From contig NZ_JANUCO010000001.1 of assembly GCF_024807225.1 (NCBI RefSeq), forward strand, positions 868,001-932,000: a DNA stretch of 64,000 nt. Reading direction: 5' to 3'. Source of the stretch: Chryseobacterium ginsenosidimutans (GTDB lineage: Bacteria > Bacteroidota > Bacteroidia > Flavobacteriales > Weeksellaceae). A program made the translations under genes and the position numbers. The notes below the pieces were generated by a model, which saw nothing but the letters and a program-made list of their open reading frames with translations, ran no database searches and was not told where the DNA came from. This document shows, in pieces, positions 33,351 through 41,836 of this stretch. Positions within the stretch are counted from its first letter, which is position 1. Each line of letters starts with the position of its first letter.

Positions 33351-34674
33351 ATGAAAAACTTATACATCAATACACGCTTTTTTTTCGCGCTCATCGGAGT
33401 GGGAATACTGTATGTTTTTGCATTTTTCTTTCCGTTTTTGATGATTGTGGCGCATATTATTTTGGTGTTGTGTTTTTTGGCGGTGATGGTGGATTATCTT
33501 TTTGTTTTCAATCATAAGGATGGGATTTTAGCACAAAGAATTTTACCCGAAAAACTGTCAAACGGTGACGAAAATCCTGTGAAAATTGACATTAAAAATA
33601 ATTACGGTTTTAAGATACATGTGAAAGTCATTGATGAAATTCCGTTTCAGTTTCAGAAAAGGGATTTTATGATTGAAAAGCAGATCGAATCGGGAAAAAA
33701 CAGTTTCTTTCAATATATTTTAGAGCCGAAAGAAAGAGGAGAGTATAATTTTGGAAGTTTAAATGTTTACGTTTCATCGCCTTTGGGTTTTGTTTCTAAG
33801 AGATTTAATTTTCAGAAAGATGCCAATTTACCCGCTTATCCGTCGTTTATTCATTTAAGAAAATATGAATTAATGGCGATCCAGAGTGAGTTTTTGCTGG
33901 GTGGAATTAAGAAAATCCGAAAGCTGGGACATACGATGGAATTTGAGCAGATAAAAGAATACGTTCCCGGAGACGACATCAGAAACCATCAACTGGAAAG
34001 CCACTTCAAAGACCAATCGTTTGATGGTGAATCAGTTTCAGGATGAAAAATCGCAAAGAATTTTTATGCTGATTGATAAAGGCAGAACAATGAAAATGCC
34101 TTTCAAAGGATTGAGTTTGCTGGATTATTCGATTAATGCAACAATGGCTTTGTCACACATTATTTTGAAAAAAGGCGATCGTGCAGGAATGATGACTTTC
34201 TCAAAGAAAACGGAAAATAAAATCGCTGCAGAAAATAAATCAGGACAGCTAAAAAAAATATCGGAGGCACTTTATAATATCAAAACAGATTTTTTTGAAA
34301 GTGATTTTAACAGGCTTTATCAGGATGTAAAATATTCATTAAATCAGAGAAGTTTAATATTATTATTCACCAATTTTGAAACGCTTGATGGATTGAACCG
34401 TCAGTTAAAATACCTTCGGGGAATCGCGAAAAATCATTTGCTGGTCGTGGTTTTCTTTAAAAATTCAGAGCTTCAGACGTTAATCCATAAAAATCCGGAA
34501 AGTACGCAGGAAATCTATGATGAAATTATTGCGGAAAAATTTGAGTTTGAAAAAAAATTAATCATTCAGGAACTTCGCAAATACGGAATTTATACGGTTT
34601 ATACGTTGCCGGAGAATTTAAATATCGATGTTATCAATAAATATTTGGAGATAAAAGCGAGAGGGATTTTGTAA
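33351..34674 (+). CDS. DUF58 domain protein, VWA-like MoxR partner (frameshifted)
   Basis: Removing one C from the CC at 33986-33987 joins two frames into a 440-residue protein: EYVPGDDIRN then INWKATSKTN, the DUF58 signature, which is broken as written. Two membrane segments occur at residues about 10-55 (FFFALIGVGILYVFAFFFPFLMIV, LVLCFLAVMVDYLF). After the signature a VWA-like region begins (IFMLIDKGRTMKM, a MIDAS-like DxGRxM; LSLLDYSINATMAL; DRAGMMTFS). Such proteins are clients of MoxR. The extra base is probably a sequence error, since both halves are otherwise well conserved. Confidence 0.85.
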
Positions 34675-34730
34675 CTTTGGAAACTCAATTCTAAGCTACT
34701 CGCTTTATGATTTTTATTTAAATATATCAG

Positions 34731-35444
34731 ATGAGAATTCCATTAATCATATTGTGTTTTTACTTCATTTTGTCTTGTAGTGACAAATTGAAAAATGAAA
34801 ATGATTTTGTAGTTTTTAAGGCAAATCCAAAAGTTGAAAATGTTTCGCTTTATTGGAAGAATGATGATGGAGTAATTCTTAAAAGCATTAATAATTTAAA
34901 AAATAAAGTAGAACGAGATAAAAAAAGATTGAAGTTTGCCATGAATGGTGGAATGTTTGAAATAAATAATTCTCCAAAAGGACTTTACATCGAAAATTTT
35001 AAAATTCTAAATAAGATCGATACATTATCAGGAAAAGGGAATTTTTATCTCAATCCTAACGGTGTGTTTTATCTTACAAAAAACAATGATGCTGAATTAA
35101 TTGATACGAAAGCATTTAAGTATAATTCAAATATTAAATATGCTACTCAATCTGGTCCGATGTTGTTGATTAATGAAGAAATAAATCCAATTTTTCAAGT
35201 ACATTCCAAAAATGTTAATGTCAGAAATGGAGTAGGGATTTTAAAGAATGGAGATATCGTTTTTATCATGTCTAAGAAAGAGGTTAATTTCTATAATTTT
35301 GCTTCTATATTTAAAGAACTAGGGTGTACAAAAGCTTTGTATCTTGATGGTTTTGTTTCAAGAGCTTATTATCCTGAGAAAAAATGGATTCAAAAAGATG
35401 GCGATTTTGGAGTCATGATCGGAGTAACTGAATCGAAAAAATAA
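34731..35444 (+). CDS. Phosphodiester glycosidase (NAGPA/DUF2233) family lipoprotein
   Basis: A 237-residue protein with lipoprotein signal (LIILCFYFILSCSDK). The family core is recognisable: KFAMNGGMFEINNSPKGLYIE, NFYLNPNGVFYL, ATQSGPMLLINEE, RNGVGIL and ALYLDGFVSRAYYP. These match the phosphodiester glycosidase domain of the uncovering enzyme NAGPA, which removes GlcNAc from a phosphodiester. In bacteria the domain acts on cell-wall or exopolysaccharide phosphodiesters; actual substrate unknown. Eight bases before the OsmC gene, so probably one transcript. Confidence 0.8.
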   Translation: MRIPLIILCFYFILSCSDKLKNENDFVVFKANPKVENVSLYWKNDDGVILKSINNLKNKVERDKKRLKFAMNGGMFEINNSPKGLYIENFKILNKIDTLSGKGNFYLNPNGVFYLTKNNDAELIDTKAFKYNSNIKYATQSGPMLLINEEINPIFQVHSKNVNVRNGVGILKNGDIVFIMSKKEVNFYNFASIFKELGCTKALYLDGFVSRAYYPEKKWIQKDGDFGVMIGVTESKK

Positions 35445-35452
35445 ATTTAAAA

Positions 35453-35878
35453 ATGAAAATAACACTTAATAGAATCAACGACGATTTTTTATTTGAGGCT
35501 ACCAATTCACAGGGGAACTCAATTCTTTTAGATAATACTTCTCAACCGGGAGCAAAAGGTGTTTCGCCGATGGAAAGCGTATTGATGGCGGTTGCAGGAT
35601 GCAGCGGAATAGATGTGGTTTCTATTTTGAAAAAACAAAGACAGGAAATTACAGATTTTAAAGCTGAAGTAGAAGGTGAAAGAGTTCAGGTAGATGATGC
35701 AAAACCTTTCAAGGCCATTAAAGTTAAGTTTCTTCTGGAAGGAAATATTGATCCTAAAAAAGCTCAGAAAGCGGCTCAATTGTCTTTTGAAAAATATTGT
35801 TCTGTTTCTAAAACCTTAGAACCAAATGTAGAAATTGGCTATGAAGTTTATGTAAATGGAGAAATTGTAGAAGCTTAG
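35453..35878 (+). CDS. OsmC family peroxidase-like protein
   Basis: A 141-residue cytoplasmic protein of the OsmC/Ohr superfamily: MESVLMAVAGCSGIDVVSILKKQR holds the first active-site Cys and FEKYCSVSKTL the second. Family members reduce organic hydroperoxides through this Cys pair; this short YhfA-like group is less well characterised. Followed by a very strong hairpin. Confidence 0.88.
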   Translation: MKITLNRINDDFLFEATNSQGNSILLDNTSQPGAKGVSPMESVLMAVAGCSGIDVVSILKKQRQEITDFKAEVEGERVQVDDAKPFKAIKVKFLLEGNIDPKKAQKAAQLSFEKYCSVSKTLEPNVEIGYEVYVNGEIVEA

Positions 35879-35899
35879 ATTTAATTAAACATAAAAAAT

Positions 35900-35938
35900 A
35901 AACCGGGGATAAAAATTAATTTTTATCCCCGGTTTTTA
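35900..35938. terminator. Strong bidirectional terminator
   Basis: AAACCGGGGATAAAAAT and ATTTTTATCCCCGGTTT make a perfect 17-bp stem with T runs on both sides, between OsmC (+) and a convergent T9SS cargo gene (-). Confidence 0.93.
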
Positions 35939-35958
35939 ATATGAATGTGTGTAAATTA

Positions 35959-37635
35959 TTATCTTTTAATCGTTTTCATACTTTTCACAGAACCGTCTTT
36001 CATGGTTACTGTTAAAATATACATTCCGGATTTTACGCCTCCTAAGAATAGATCTGAAGACGGATTTTCAACTGTTTTTATCACAACTCCCGAAAGATCT
36101 GTTACGACAGCTTTTTTCACGTTTTCTGCTTTTTCGATGTGTAAAGTATCCACAAACGGATTCGGATAAGCAATTCTTTCTTTCTCTTTTGTATTCACTT
36201 CGTTTGTTGCCAAAACAAGTGGCTGAAGTGTCACTGTTACTGTAAATGTTCCGTTGTCCACTTTATTATAATCTGTGCTGCAGTCGGATCCTCCGTAGGT
36301 TCTCCAAGCTCTAAGATCGAAGTTTACGGTTCCTGTAAGATCATTGGCAAGCGTAAGTCCTGTTCTGTTATAAGAATAAGTACCTCCGTTTTGTCCCACT
36401 CCTGATGTTATTGCTGGTTCGGCTGTTCCGTTTGTAGAGCATACCAATAATGTTCTTTGCTCAGACATCCATCCGTTACTTGCGGTGGTCATGTTGTAAG
36501 AAACACCTGTAGATTTTACTTTATATCCTACCGGAACATTCACAGTTACACTTCCTGCGCAGTTGGTAGAAGTTGATGTATCCGGACTGAAATTATATTC
36601 TGTATTAATATCTCCCAACGTATAAGTGGAAATAACCTGCCCTGTTGCAAATTCTTTCATTTTCCAGAAACCTTGTGAACCTCCACAGTTAGATCTTACC
36701 CAGAAATAATAAGTTTCTCCGGTTGTTAAGCTGTTAATGGTTGCACTCGTTGTTCCTGCCGGTACACTTCCTGTAGGTGTCGTCGTTGCTGAAGGAGCAG
36801 TAGGTGATGTGCTATAATAATATTGATATCCTGAAGATGGTGCAATCGATGGCGCAGTCCAGCTCAATGTTGCACTGTTCATCGTAGAAGTATAAGTGAT
36901 GTTTGTAGGAGATCCGCATGCGCTGTATGCATCGGCTGCAAATGCGAAAATATTAGGAATTCCTCCTGATCCGGTTTTGGTTATCGTTACACTTTTTACA
37001 TTTTTAGATTGATTGGCTGCATCAATTGCCAAAGGGATTTGATATAATCTAGGGTCTGTTCCGTACCCTGATTCTAAATTATCATTTGCAATATTAATTC
37101 TTCCGATTCCCTGAATCGCATAATTGCTTCCGTAATACCAGTCTGTAATAGCGAGTCCTGTAAATGTTTGTGAAGTATTATCGGTAAAATTTACATCAAC
37201 ATCCACTGTACAGTCTCCACTTCCTCCTGTTGCCATCATGTATAAGCTAACAACCGGAATTGGTGTTGAAAACAGTAAAGTACCGTTATCATTGGTGTTT
37301 TGCAGTCTCAATGAATTGTTGGCACTGTAAGATGCCATTTGATAAGAGAGTCCCGAAGTTGAACCAACAGCAGAATTGATAATCCCATTTATGGGAAGTC
37401 CATAAGTAAGCGGTGTACTTGCAGCGGTCAATTGAAAATCTTTTGAGATAAACGCATAACTTACACCGTCAACATCATTATTGGTTGAAGATGCAGAAGG
37501 ACCTACTCCGTTGGCAATAACGTCGGCATTGAATCCGCTTTGGATTGGCATCGGCTGATATTCCTGAGCTTTTAAGTGAGTACTAAGCATGGCTGAGAAG
37601 ACCAAGCTTGCGAGAGGTAGAAGTTTTACTTTCAT
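35959..37635 (-). CDS. Secreted protein with FN3 domain and type IX secretion sorting signal
   Basis: A 558-residue protein with signal peptide (LASLVFSAMLSTHLKAQ). Residues about 60-240 form a beta-rich domain with DVDVNFTDNTSQTFTG; an FN3 domain follows (PTNITYTSTMNSATLSWTA, ETYYFWVRSNCGG, about 242-335). The C-terminal 75 residues (IAYPNPFVDTLHIEKAE ... SGMYILTVTMKDG) are a Por-type sorting domain, so it is exported through the type IX system and attached to or released from the surface. No catalytic motif seen; ligand unknown. Confidence 0.85.
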   Translation of the reverse strand: MKVKLLPLASLVFSAMLSTHLKAQEYQPMPIQSGFNADVIANGVGPSASSTNNDVDGVSYAFISKDFQLTAASTPLTYGLPINGIINSAVGSTSGLSYQMASYSANNSLRLQNTNDNGTLLFSTPIPVVSLYMMATGGSGDCTVDVDVNFTDNTSQTFTGLAITDWYYGSNYAIQGIGRINIANDNLESGYGTDPRLYQIPLAIDAANQSKNVKSVTITKTGSGGIPNIFAFAADAYSACGSPTNITYTSTMNSATLSWTAPSIAPSSGYQYYYSTSPTAPSATTTPTGSVPAGTTSATINSLTTGETYYFWVRSNCGGSQGFWKMKEFATGQVISTYTLGDINTEYNFSPDTSTSTNCAGSVTVNVPVGYKVKSTGVSYNMTTASNGWMSEQRTLLVCSTNGTAEPAITSGVGQNGGTYSYNRTGLTLANDLTGTVNFDLRAWRTYGGSDCSTDYNKVDNGTFTVTVTLQPLVLATNEVNTKEKERIAYPNPFVDTLHIEKAENVKKAVVTDLSGVVIKTVENPSSDLFLGGVKSGMYILTVTMKDGSVKSMKTIKR

Positions 37636-37826
37636 AAAATATTATTAGGTTTTATGGCGCTAATATAGATATTTTGTTATTAGAAATTCAACATAATTAA
37701 ATTAAAAATGTAGAATTTTCATATATATTAGATAAAATATATTGTTATATTATTGGGAAAATAGATTTTAACTATAATTGATTCACTTTTTATTGAAATA
37801 GTAAATATAGGTGATAAAACAGCAAA

Positions 37827-37853
37827 GAAAAAGCCCCTTAAATAAGAGGCTTC
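37827..37853 (-). terminator. Terminator of the GH63-like gene
   Basis: On the minus strand AAGCCTCTTA pairs with TAAGGGGCTT (one G-U) around a two-base loop and is followed by TTTTTC, four bases after the stop of the glucosidase gene. Confidence 0.8.
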
Positions 37854-37856
37854 AAA

Positions 37857-40472
37857 CTATATCGTTAATCTAGGTTTCATCAGTTTGGCGACCGTGGCAG
37901 TCCATCCTGTTTGATGCGATGCGCCGACTCCGCGACCATTATCTCCATGAAAATATTCGAAGAAAGTAATATAATCTCTAAAATTTTCATCGTAATTAAA
38001 TTTTGCATTTCCACCGTTGAAAGCGCGTTCTCCATTTTCATCTTTCAAGAAAATAGAACACAATCTTGCACTGATATTCTGTGCCACTTCATCAAGGTTT
38101 CTCTTGTTTCCGCTTCCTGTCGGTAATTCCACTTTCAGACTGTTCCCATAATAAAAATGGAATCTCTGTAAGCTTTCAACAATCAAAAAGTTAATCGGAA
38201 ACCAGATCGGACCTCTCCAGTTGCTGTTTCCGCCAAACATTCGGCTGTCACTTTCTGCAGGCGTATAATAAACCATATTTTCAGCACCATGAACGGAGAA
38301 TACAAAAGGATTTTCTTCATAAATTTTCGACATTGCACGAATTCCGTAATCGCTTAAAAACTCCTTTTCATCAAGCATTCTTGTTAAAACTTTTGTTAAA
38401 CGGTTTTTACGCAAAATACTCATCAGATGTTTTCTTCCATGACCTTCTTCTTCCCAATGAGAAACAAGCTTGGTCAGTTCCGGCTTGTTCTTTAAAATCC
38501 ATTCCATTCTTGCCGTGAAGTTGGGCATTTTATCGAGCAAATGATGATCAATAATTTCTACAGCAAACATCGGAATCAATCCTACAATACTTCTTAATTT
38601 TAACGAAACACTGTTGCCGTTTCCAAGCTGCAGAACGTCGTAGAAAAATCCATCTTCCTCGTTCCAGAGTCCTTCTTTTCCTTCACCCAGATTTTCCATC
38701 GCTTCGGCAATATAAAGATAGTGCTCGAAAAATTTGATCGCCATATCTTCATAAACCTGATAATATTGAGCCAACTCCATGGCAATTCGCATCATATTTA
38801 ATGCGTACATCGCCATCCAGCTCGTTCCGTCGGCTTGCTCAAGATGTTGCCCGTCTTTTAATTCCATATTTCGGTCAAAAGCACCGATATTATCGAGTCC
38901 AAGGAAACCTCCGCCAAAAATATTGTTGCCGCTTTTATCTTTTCGATTTACCCACCAAGTGAAATTCAGAAGCAGTTTCTGGAAAACTTTTTCTAAAAAT
39001 AAAAGATCGGGTTTTCCGTTTTGTTTTTCATCAATTTTAAAAACACGGAAGCAAGACCATGCATGAACAGGCGGGTTTACATCACTCAGATTCCATTCGT
39101 AGGCGGGAAGCTGTCCGTTGGGATGCATGTACCATTCTTTCGTTAACAAAAGAAGCTGCCCTTTTGCAAATTCGGCATCAATAATCGCAAACGGAACACA
39201 ATGGAAAGCCAGATCCCAAGTCGCATACCAAGGATATTCCCATTTATCGGGCATCGAAATAATGTCTTTATTATGAAGATGATTCCATTCGGTGTTTCTT
39301 ACATAATTATTAAAATCTCTCGGAGCTTCAAAATTGGGGTCTCCTTTCAGCCATTTTCCAACATTGTAATGATAAAACTGCTTATTCCAAAGCAAGCCTG
39401 CAAAAGCTTGTCTTTGCACATTTCTTTCATCATCACTCGTTACATCATTCTGAATTTCAGCGTAAAATTCATTCGCTTCATGAATTCTTGTGTTTAATAT
39501 ATGGTCAAAATTCTGAAAAGGTTCATCTGTTTCATTTGGAGACAACCTGAAATCGAACGTTTTTGATTGTCTGGCTTCAATTATTTCATCAATTAAAAAA
39601 GAAGCTTTTGTTCCTCTTTTTTCAGGATTTATGGTGTTGCTTTTAAAGATGATATAATCATTAATTCCATCTTTAAAATAAGAATTTCCGGGATAAGGTG
39701 TTCCGTGTAATTTCGGATTATTGGTTTCGTTTTCACAAAAAACACTTTCCGAATTGCTGTTTCTCGAATAAAACTTTTTAATAGAAATACTGTCGTGATT
39801 GATGTCGATACATCCTTCGGAAGCAGCAGAGGCTTGTCCTTTATAGGTATTGTAACCCCATTTCCAGTTGTTTCTGAACCAGACAGTTGGCGCCACTACA
39901 ATCGGAGCATCGATGTTGCTTCTGTTGCAAACGGTAACGCGTACTAAAATATCATTATGATCAGCTTTGGCATATTCAATAAAAATATCAAAATATTCAT
40001 CATTATCGAAAATTCCGGTGTCAATAATTTCGTATTCAGGTTCTTTTTTGCTCCGTCTTGCATTTTCAGCGCGAATATCATCGTAAGGAAAAGCATTGAG
40101 GGGATATTTATACACCAGTTTCATGTAACTGTGAGTGGGCGTATTATCCAGATAATAAAAGATTTCTTTAATATCTTCGCCATGATTTCCCTGAGGATTG
40201 CTCAAGCCAAAGAAACGCTCTTTCACCATTTTATCCTGCTTGTTCCAGAACGAAAGGGCAAAACAAAAAAGCTGCTTCACATCAGAGATTCCCGCGATTC
40301 CTTCTTCACCCCAACGATAAGCGCTGCTTTCGGCATTATTATGATTGGCGAAATTCCATGCGTCGCCGTTTGAGCTGTAGTCTTCACGTACATTTCCCCA
40401 TTGTCGGTTGCTTACGTAAGGTCCCCAGTTTTTCCAGTTTGTATCTTGTAATCTTTGTTTCTCGGCACTCAT
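37857..40472 (-). CDS. GH63-like glucosidase (MGH1-type)
   Basis: An 871-residue protein without a signal peptide, hence probably cytoplasmic. N-terminal motifs NWKNWGPYVSNRQWGNVREDYSS and AYRWGEEGIAGISD are characteristic of the MGH1-like GH63 group; the (alpha/alpha)6 barrel follows with WDLAFHCVPFAIIDAEFAK, LPAYEWNLSDVNPPVHAW, EQADGTSWMAMYALNMM, and at the C-terminal end GGNSNWRGPIWFPINFL and FFEYFHGDNGRGVGASHQTGWTA. Members release glucose or mannose from alpha-glycosides such as mannosylglycerate or glucosylglycerate. Full length. Starts 364 bases from the divergent methionine operon, no gene partners on its strand. Confidence 0.85.
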   Translation of the reverse strand: MSAEKQRLQDTNWKNWGPYVSNRQWGNVREDYSSNGDAWNFANHNNAESSAYRWGEEGIAGISDVKQLFCFALSFWNKQDKMVKERFFGLSNPQGNHGEDIKEIFYYLDNTPTHSYMKLVYKYPLNAFPYDDIRAENARRSKKEPEYEIIDTGIFDNDEYFDIFIEYAKADHNDILVRVTVCNRSNIDAPIVVAPTVWFRNNWKWGYNTYKGQASAASEGCIDINHDSISIKKFYSRNSNSESVFCENETNNPKLHGTPYPGNSYFKDGINDYIIFKSNTINPEKRGTKASFLIDEIIEARQSKTFDFRLSPNETDEPFQNFDHILNTRIHEANEFYAEIQNDVTSDDERNVQRQAFAGLLWNKQFYHYNVGKWLKGDPNFEAPRDFNNYVRNTEWNHLHNKDIISMPDKWEYPWYATWDLAFHCVPFAIIDAEFAKGQLLLLTKEWYMHPNGQLPAYEWNLSDVNPPVHAWSCFRVFKIDEKQNGKPDLLFLEKVFQKLLLNFTWWVNRKDKSGNNIFGGGFLGLDNIGAFDRNMELKDGQHLEQADGTSWMAMYALNMMRIAMELAQYYQVYEDMAIKFFEHYLYIAEAMENLGEGKEGLWNEEDGFFYDVLQLGNGNSVSLKLRSIVGLIPMFAVEIIDHHLLDKMPNFTARMEWILKNKPELTKLVSHWEEEGHGRKHLMSILRKNRLTKVLTRMLDEKEFLSDYGIRAMSKIYEENPFVFSVHGAENMVYYTPAESDSRMFGGNSNWRGPIWFPINFLIVESLQRFHFYYGNSLKVELPTGSGNKRNLDEVAQNISARLCSIFLKDENGERAFNGGNAKFNYDENFRDYITFFEYFHGDNGRGVGASHQTGWTATVAKLMKPRLTI

Positions 40473-40625
40473 ATTTCACCATTTTTCAATACGAAGTTAG
40501 TTTTTTTGAGAAAAAATTCCAACCTCCCAAATTTGAATTATAATTAATATACTCTTGAAAACCTTGTATTTATCAGTGTTTACAGTATTAAATTAAATTT
40601 TTATAAATATTTAAAAGAAAAGTCT

Positions 40626-40633
40626 TATCTTTG
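40626..40633 (+). promoter_or_regulatory. -7 promoter box of the methionine operon
   Basis: TATCTTTG followed by C matches TAnnTTTG exactly and sits 30 bases upstream of the riboswitch P1 stem, where the start of transcription is expected. Confidence 0.65.
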
Positions 40634-40662
40634 CGCCATTCGATCATTCACATATTGAAAAT

Positions 40663-40767
40663 GTTATCAAGAAAGGTTGAGGGATAGACCCTGTGAAACC
40701 TTAGCAACCCTTCGTGCAAGCGAAGAAGGTGCTACGTTCTACCAAATTTTTATTTTGGACAGATAAC
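40663..40767 (+). promoter_or_regulatory. SAM-I riboswitch (S-box)
   Basis: The conserved S-box core is present: GTTATCAAGAAAGGTTGAGG at 40663, then GACCCTGTGAAACCTTAGCA and GGTGCTACGTTCTACC, closed by GATAAC at 40762-40767, which pairs with GTTATC at 40663-40668 as P1. P3 is TTCG...CGAA (40711-40724) and P4 CCAAA...TTTGG (40743-40759). It binds S-adenosylmethionine and turns off expression of the downstream metX-hom-metZ-metH-metF operon. Confidence 0.95.
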
Positions 40768-40785
40768 TTACTGAAGTTCTTTTCA

Positions 40786-40806
40786 GCCATTTCTTAATGG
40801 CATTTT
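40786..40806 (+). terminator. Candidate expression-platform hairpin of the SAM riboswitch
   Basis: GCCATT-TCTT-AATGGC forms a 6-bp stem followed by ATTTT, 19 bases past P1; a second small hairpin (CTGAA...TTCAG, 40771-40785) precedes it. This could act as a weak intrinsic terminator. The metX start follows 31 bases later. Confidence 0.45.
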
Positions 40807-40836
40807 CAAATTGTATTATCATAAAGTATAATAGAA

Positions 40837-41775
40837 TTGAAAACAGAACTAAACTATATTAATTTTTCGTATCAAACCAATTCCAATAAGGAATATCATA
40901 TCTCGTTGAGCTACCAGCTTTTCGGGAAAGACCTGTTTTCTGCACCTGTCATTTTAGTGAATCATGCTTTAACAGGGAACTCAGATGTTTCAGGAGAAAA
41001 AGGATGGTGGAAACAATTGATCGGTGAAAATCAGACGATCGATACGAACAAATACACCGTTTTGTGCTTCAATATTCCCGGAAACGGATATGATAATTTT
41101 TTAATTGATGAATACGAAGATTTCAAGCCTTCAGATATTGCAAATATCTTTTTAAAAGGACTGGAAATTTTAAATATTAAAAGTTTATACGCCATTATTG
41201 GAGGTTCTCTGGGAGGCGGAATCGGTTGGGAAATGTTGGTTAAACACCCAAATCTTACCGAATTTTTTATTCCTATTGCCTGCGATTTTAAAACCCACGA
41301 TTGGCTTCACGCTCAATGTCTGGTTCAGAAATTTTTATTAAACGGAAATGACGAACCACTACAAAAAGCCAGAATCCATGCGATGTTGTGCTACAGAACC
41401 CCTCAATCTTTAAATGATAGATTTCAAAACAGATACAATCAGGAAAAACAGAGTTTAGAATCGGAAGACTGGCTTGTTTATCACGGAAATGCTTTAAACG
41501 AAAGATTTAGTTTAAAATCTTACAAACTGATGAATCATTTGCTGATGAATATTAATACAGATGAAACTCAATTAGAGAAAATTCAGGCACGAATGCACAT
41601 GATCTCCGTTGATACAGATTTATTTTTCCCCGCTTCTGAAATCCGAATGTGCTTTGAAAAGCTAAAAAAGAAAAAGGAAAATGTTTTCTATCACGAGATC
41701 ACCTCAATTCATGGGCACGATGCCTTCTTAATGGAATACAAACAATTAAATAACATCATTAAAAATATTTTGTAG
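40837..41775 (+). CDS. metX: Homoserine O-acetyltransferase-like alpha/beta hydrolase
   Basis: A 312-residue protein of the MetX family, beginning at TTG 40837. Alpha/beta hydrolase motifs: VILVNHALTGNSDVSGEKGWW (oxyanion region), the nucleophile elbow GGSLGGGIGWEM with its Ser, the acid in VDTDLFFP and the His in HGHDAFL. Members activate homoserine by acetyl transfer. It is somewhat shorter than the common 350-residue form. First gene after the SAM-I riboswitch and 61 bases before hom, so its role in methionine synthesis is well supported by context. Choice of acyl group (acetyl or succinyl) is not resolved. Confidence 0.88.
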   Translation: MKTELNYINFSYQTNSNKEYHISLSYQLFGKDLFSAPVILVNHALTGNSDVSGEKGWWKQLIGENQTIDTNKYTVLCFNIPGNGYDNFLIDEYEDFKPSDIANIFLKGLEILNIKSLYAIIGGSLGGGIGWEMLVKHPNLTEFFIPIACDFKTHDWLHAQCLVQKFLLNGNDEPLQKARIHAMLCYRTPQSLNDRFQNRYNQEKQSLESEDWLVYHGNALNERFSLKSYKLMNHLLMNINTDETQLEKIQARMHMISVDTDLFFPASEIRMCFEKLKKKKENVFYHEITSIHGHDAFLMEYKQLNNIIKNIL

Positions 41776-41836
41776 AAATGAAATTGAGCTTTTGCGAAAT
41801 TCCATCTTACAAAATGAATAAATTAAAAGTTACCAG

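Larger units (their letters stand above)
40473..40836. other. Regulatory region between the glucosidase and the methionine operon
   Basis: 364 bases without a protein gene. They hold a plus-strand promoter box (40626-40633), a SAM-I riboswitch (40663-40767) and a downstream hairpin (40786-40806). The first 150 bases are AT-rich and should contain the divergent promoter of the glucosidase gene, not clearly resolved. Confidence 0.8.

Noticed and set aside
39957..40373. 138-residue plus-strand ORF
   Set aside because: Antisense shadow of the conserved N-terminal part of the GH63-like glucosidase.
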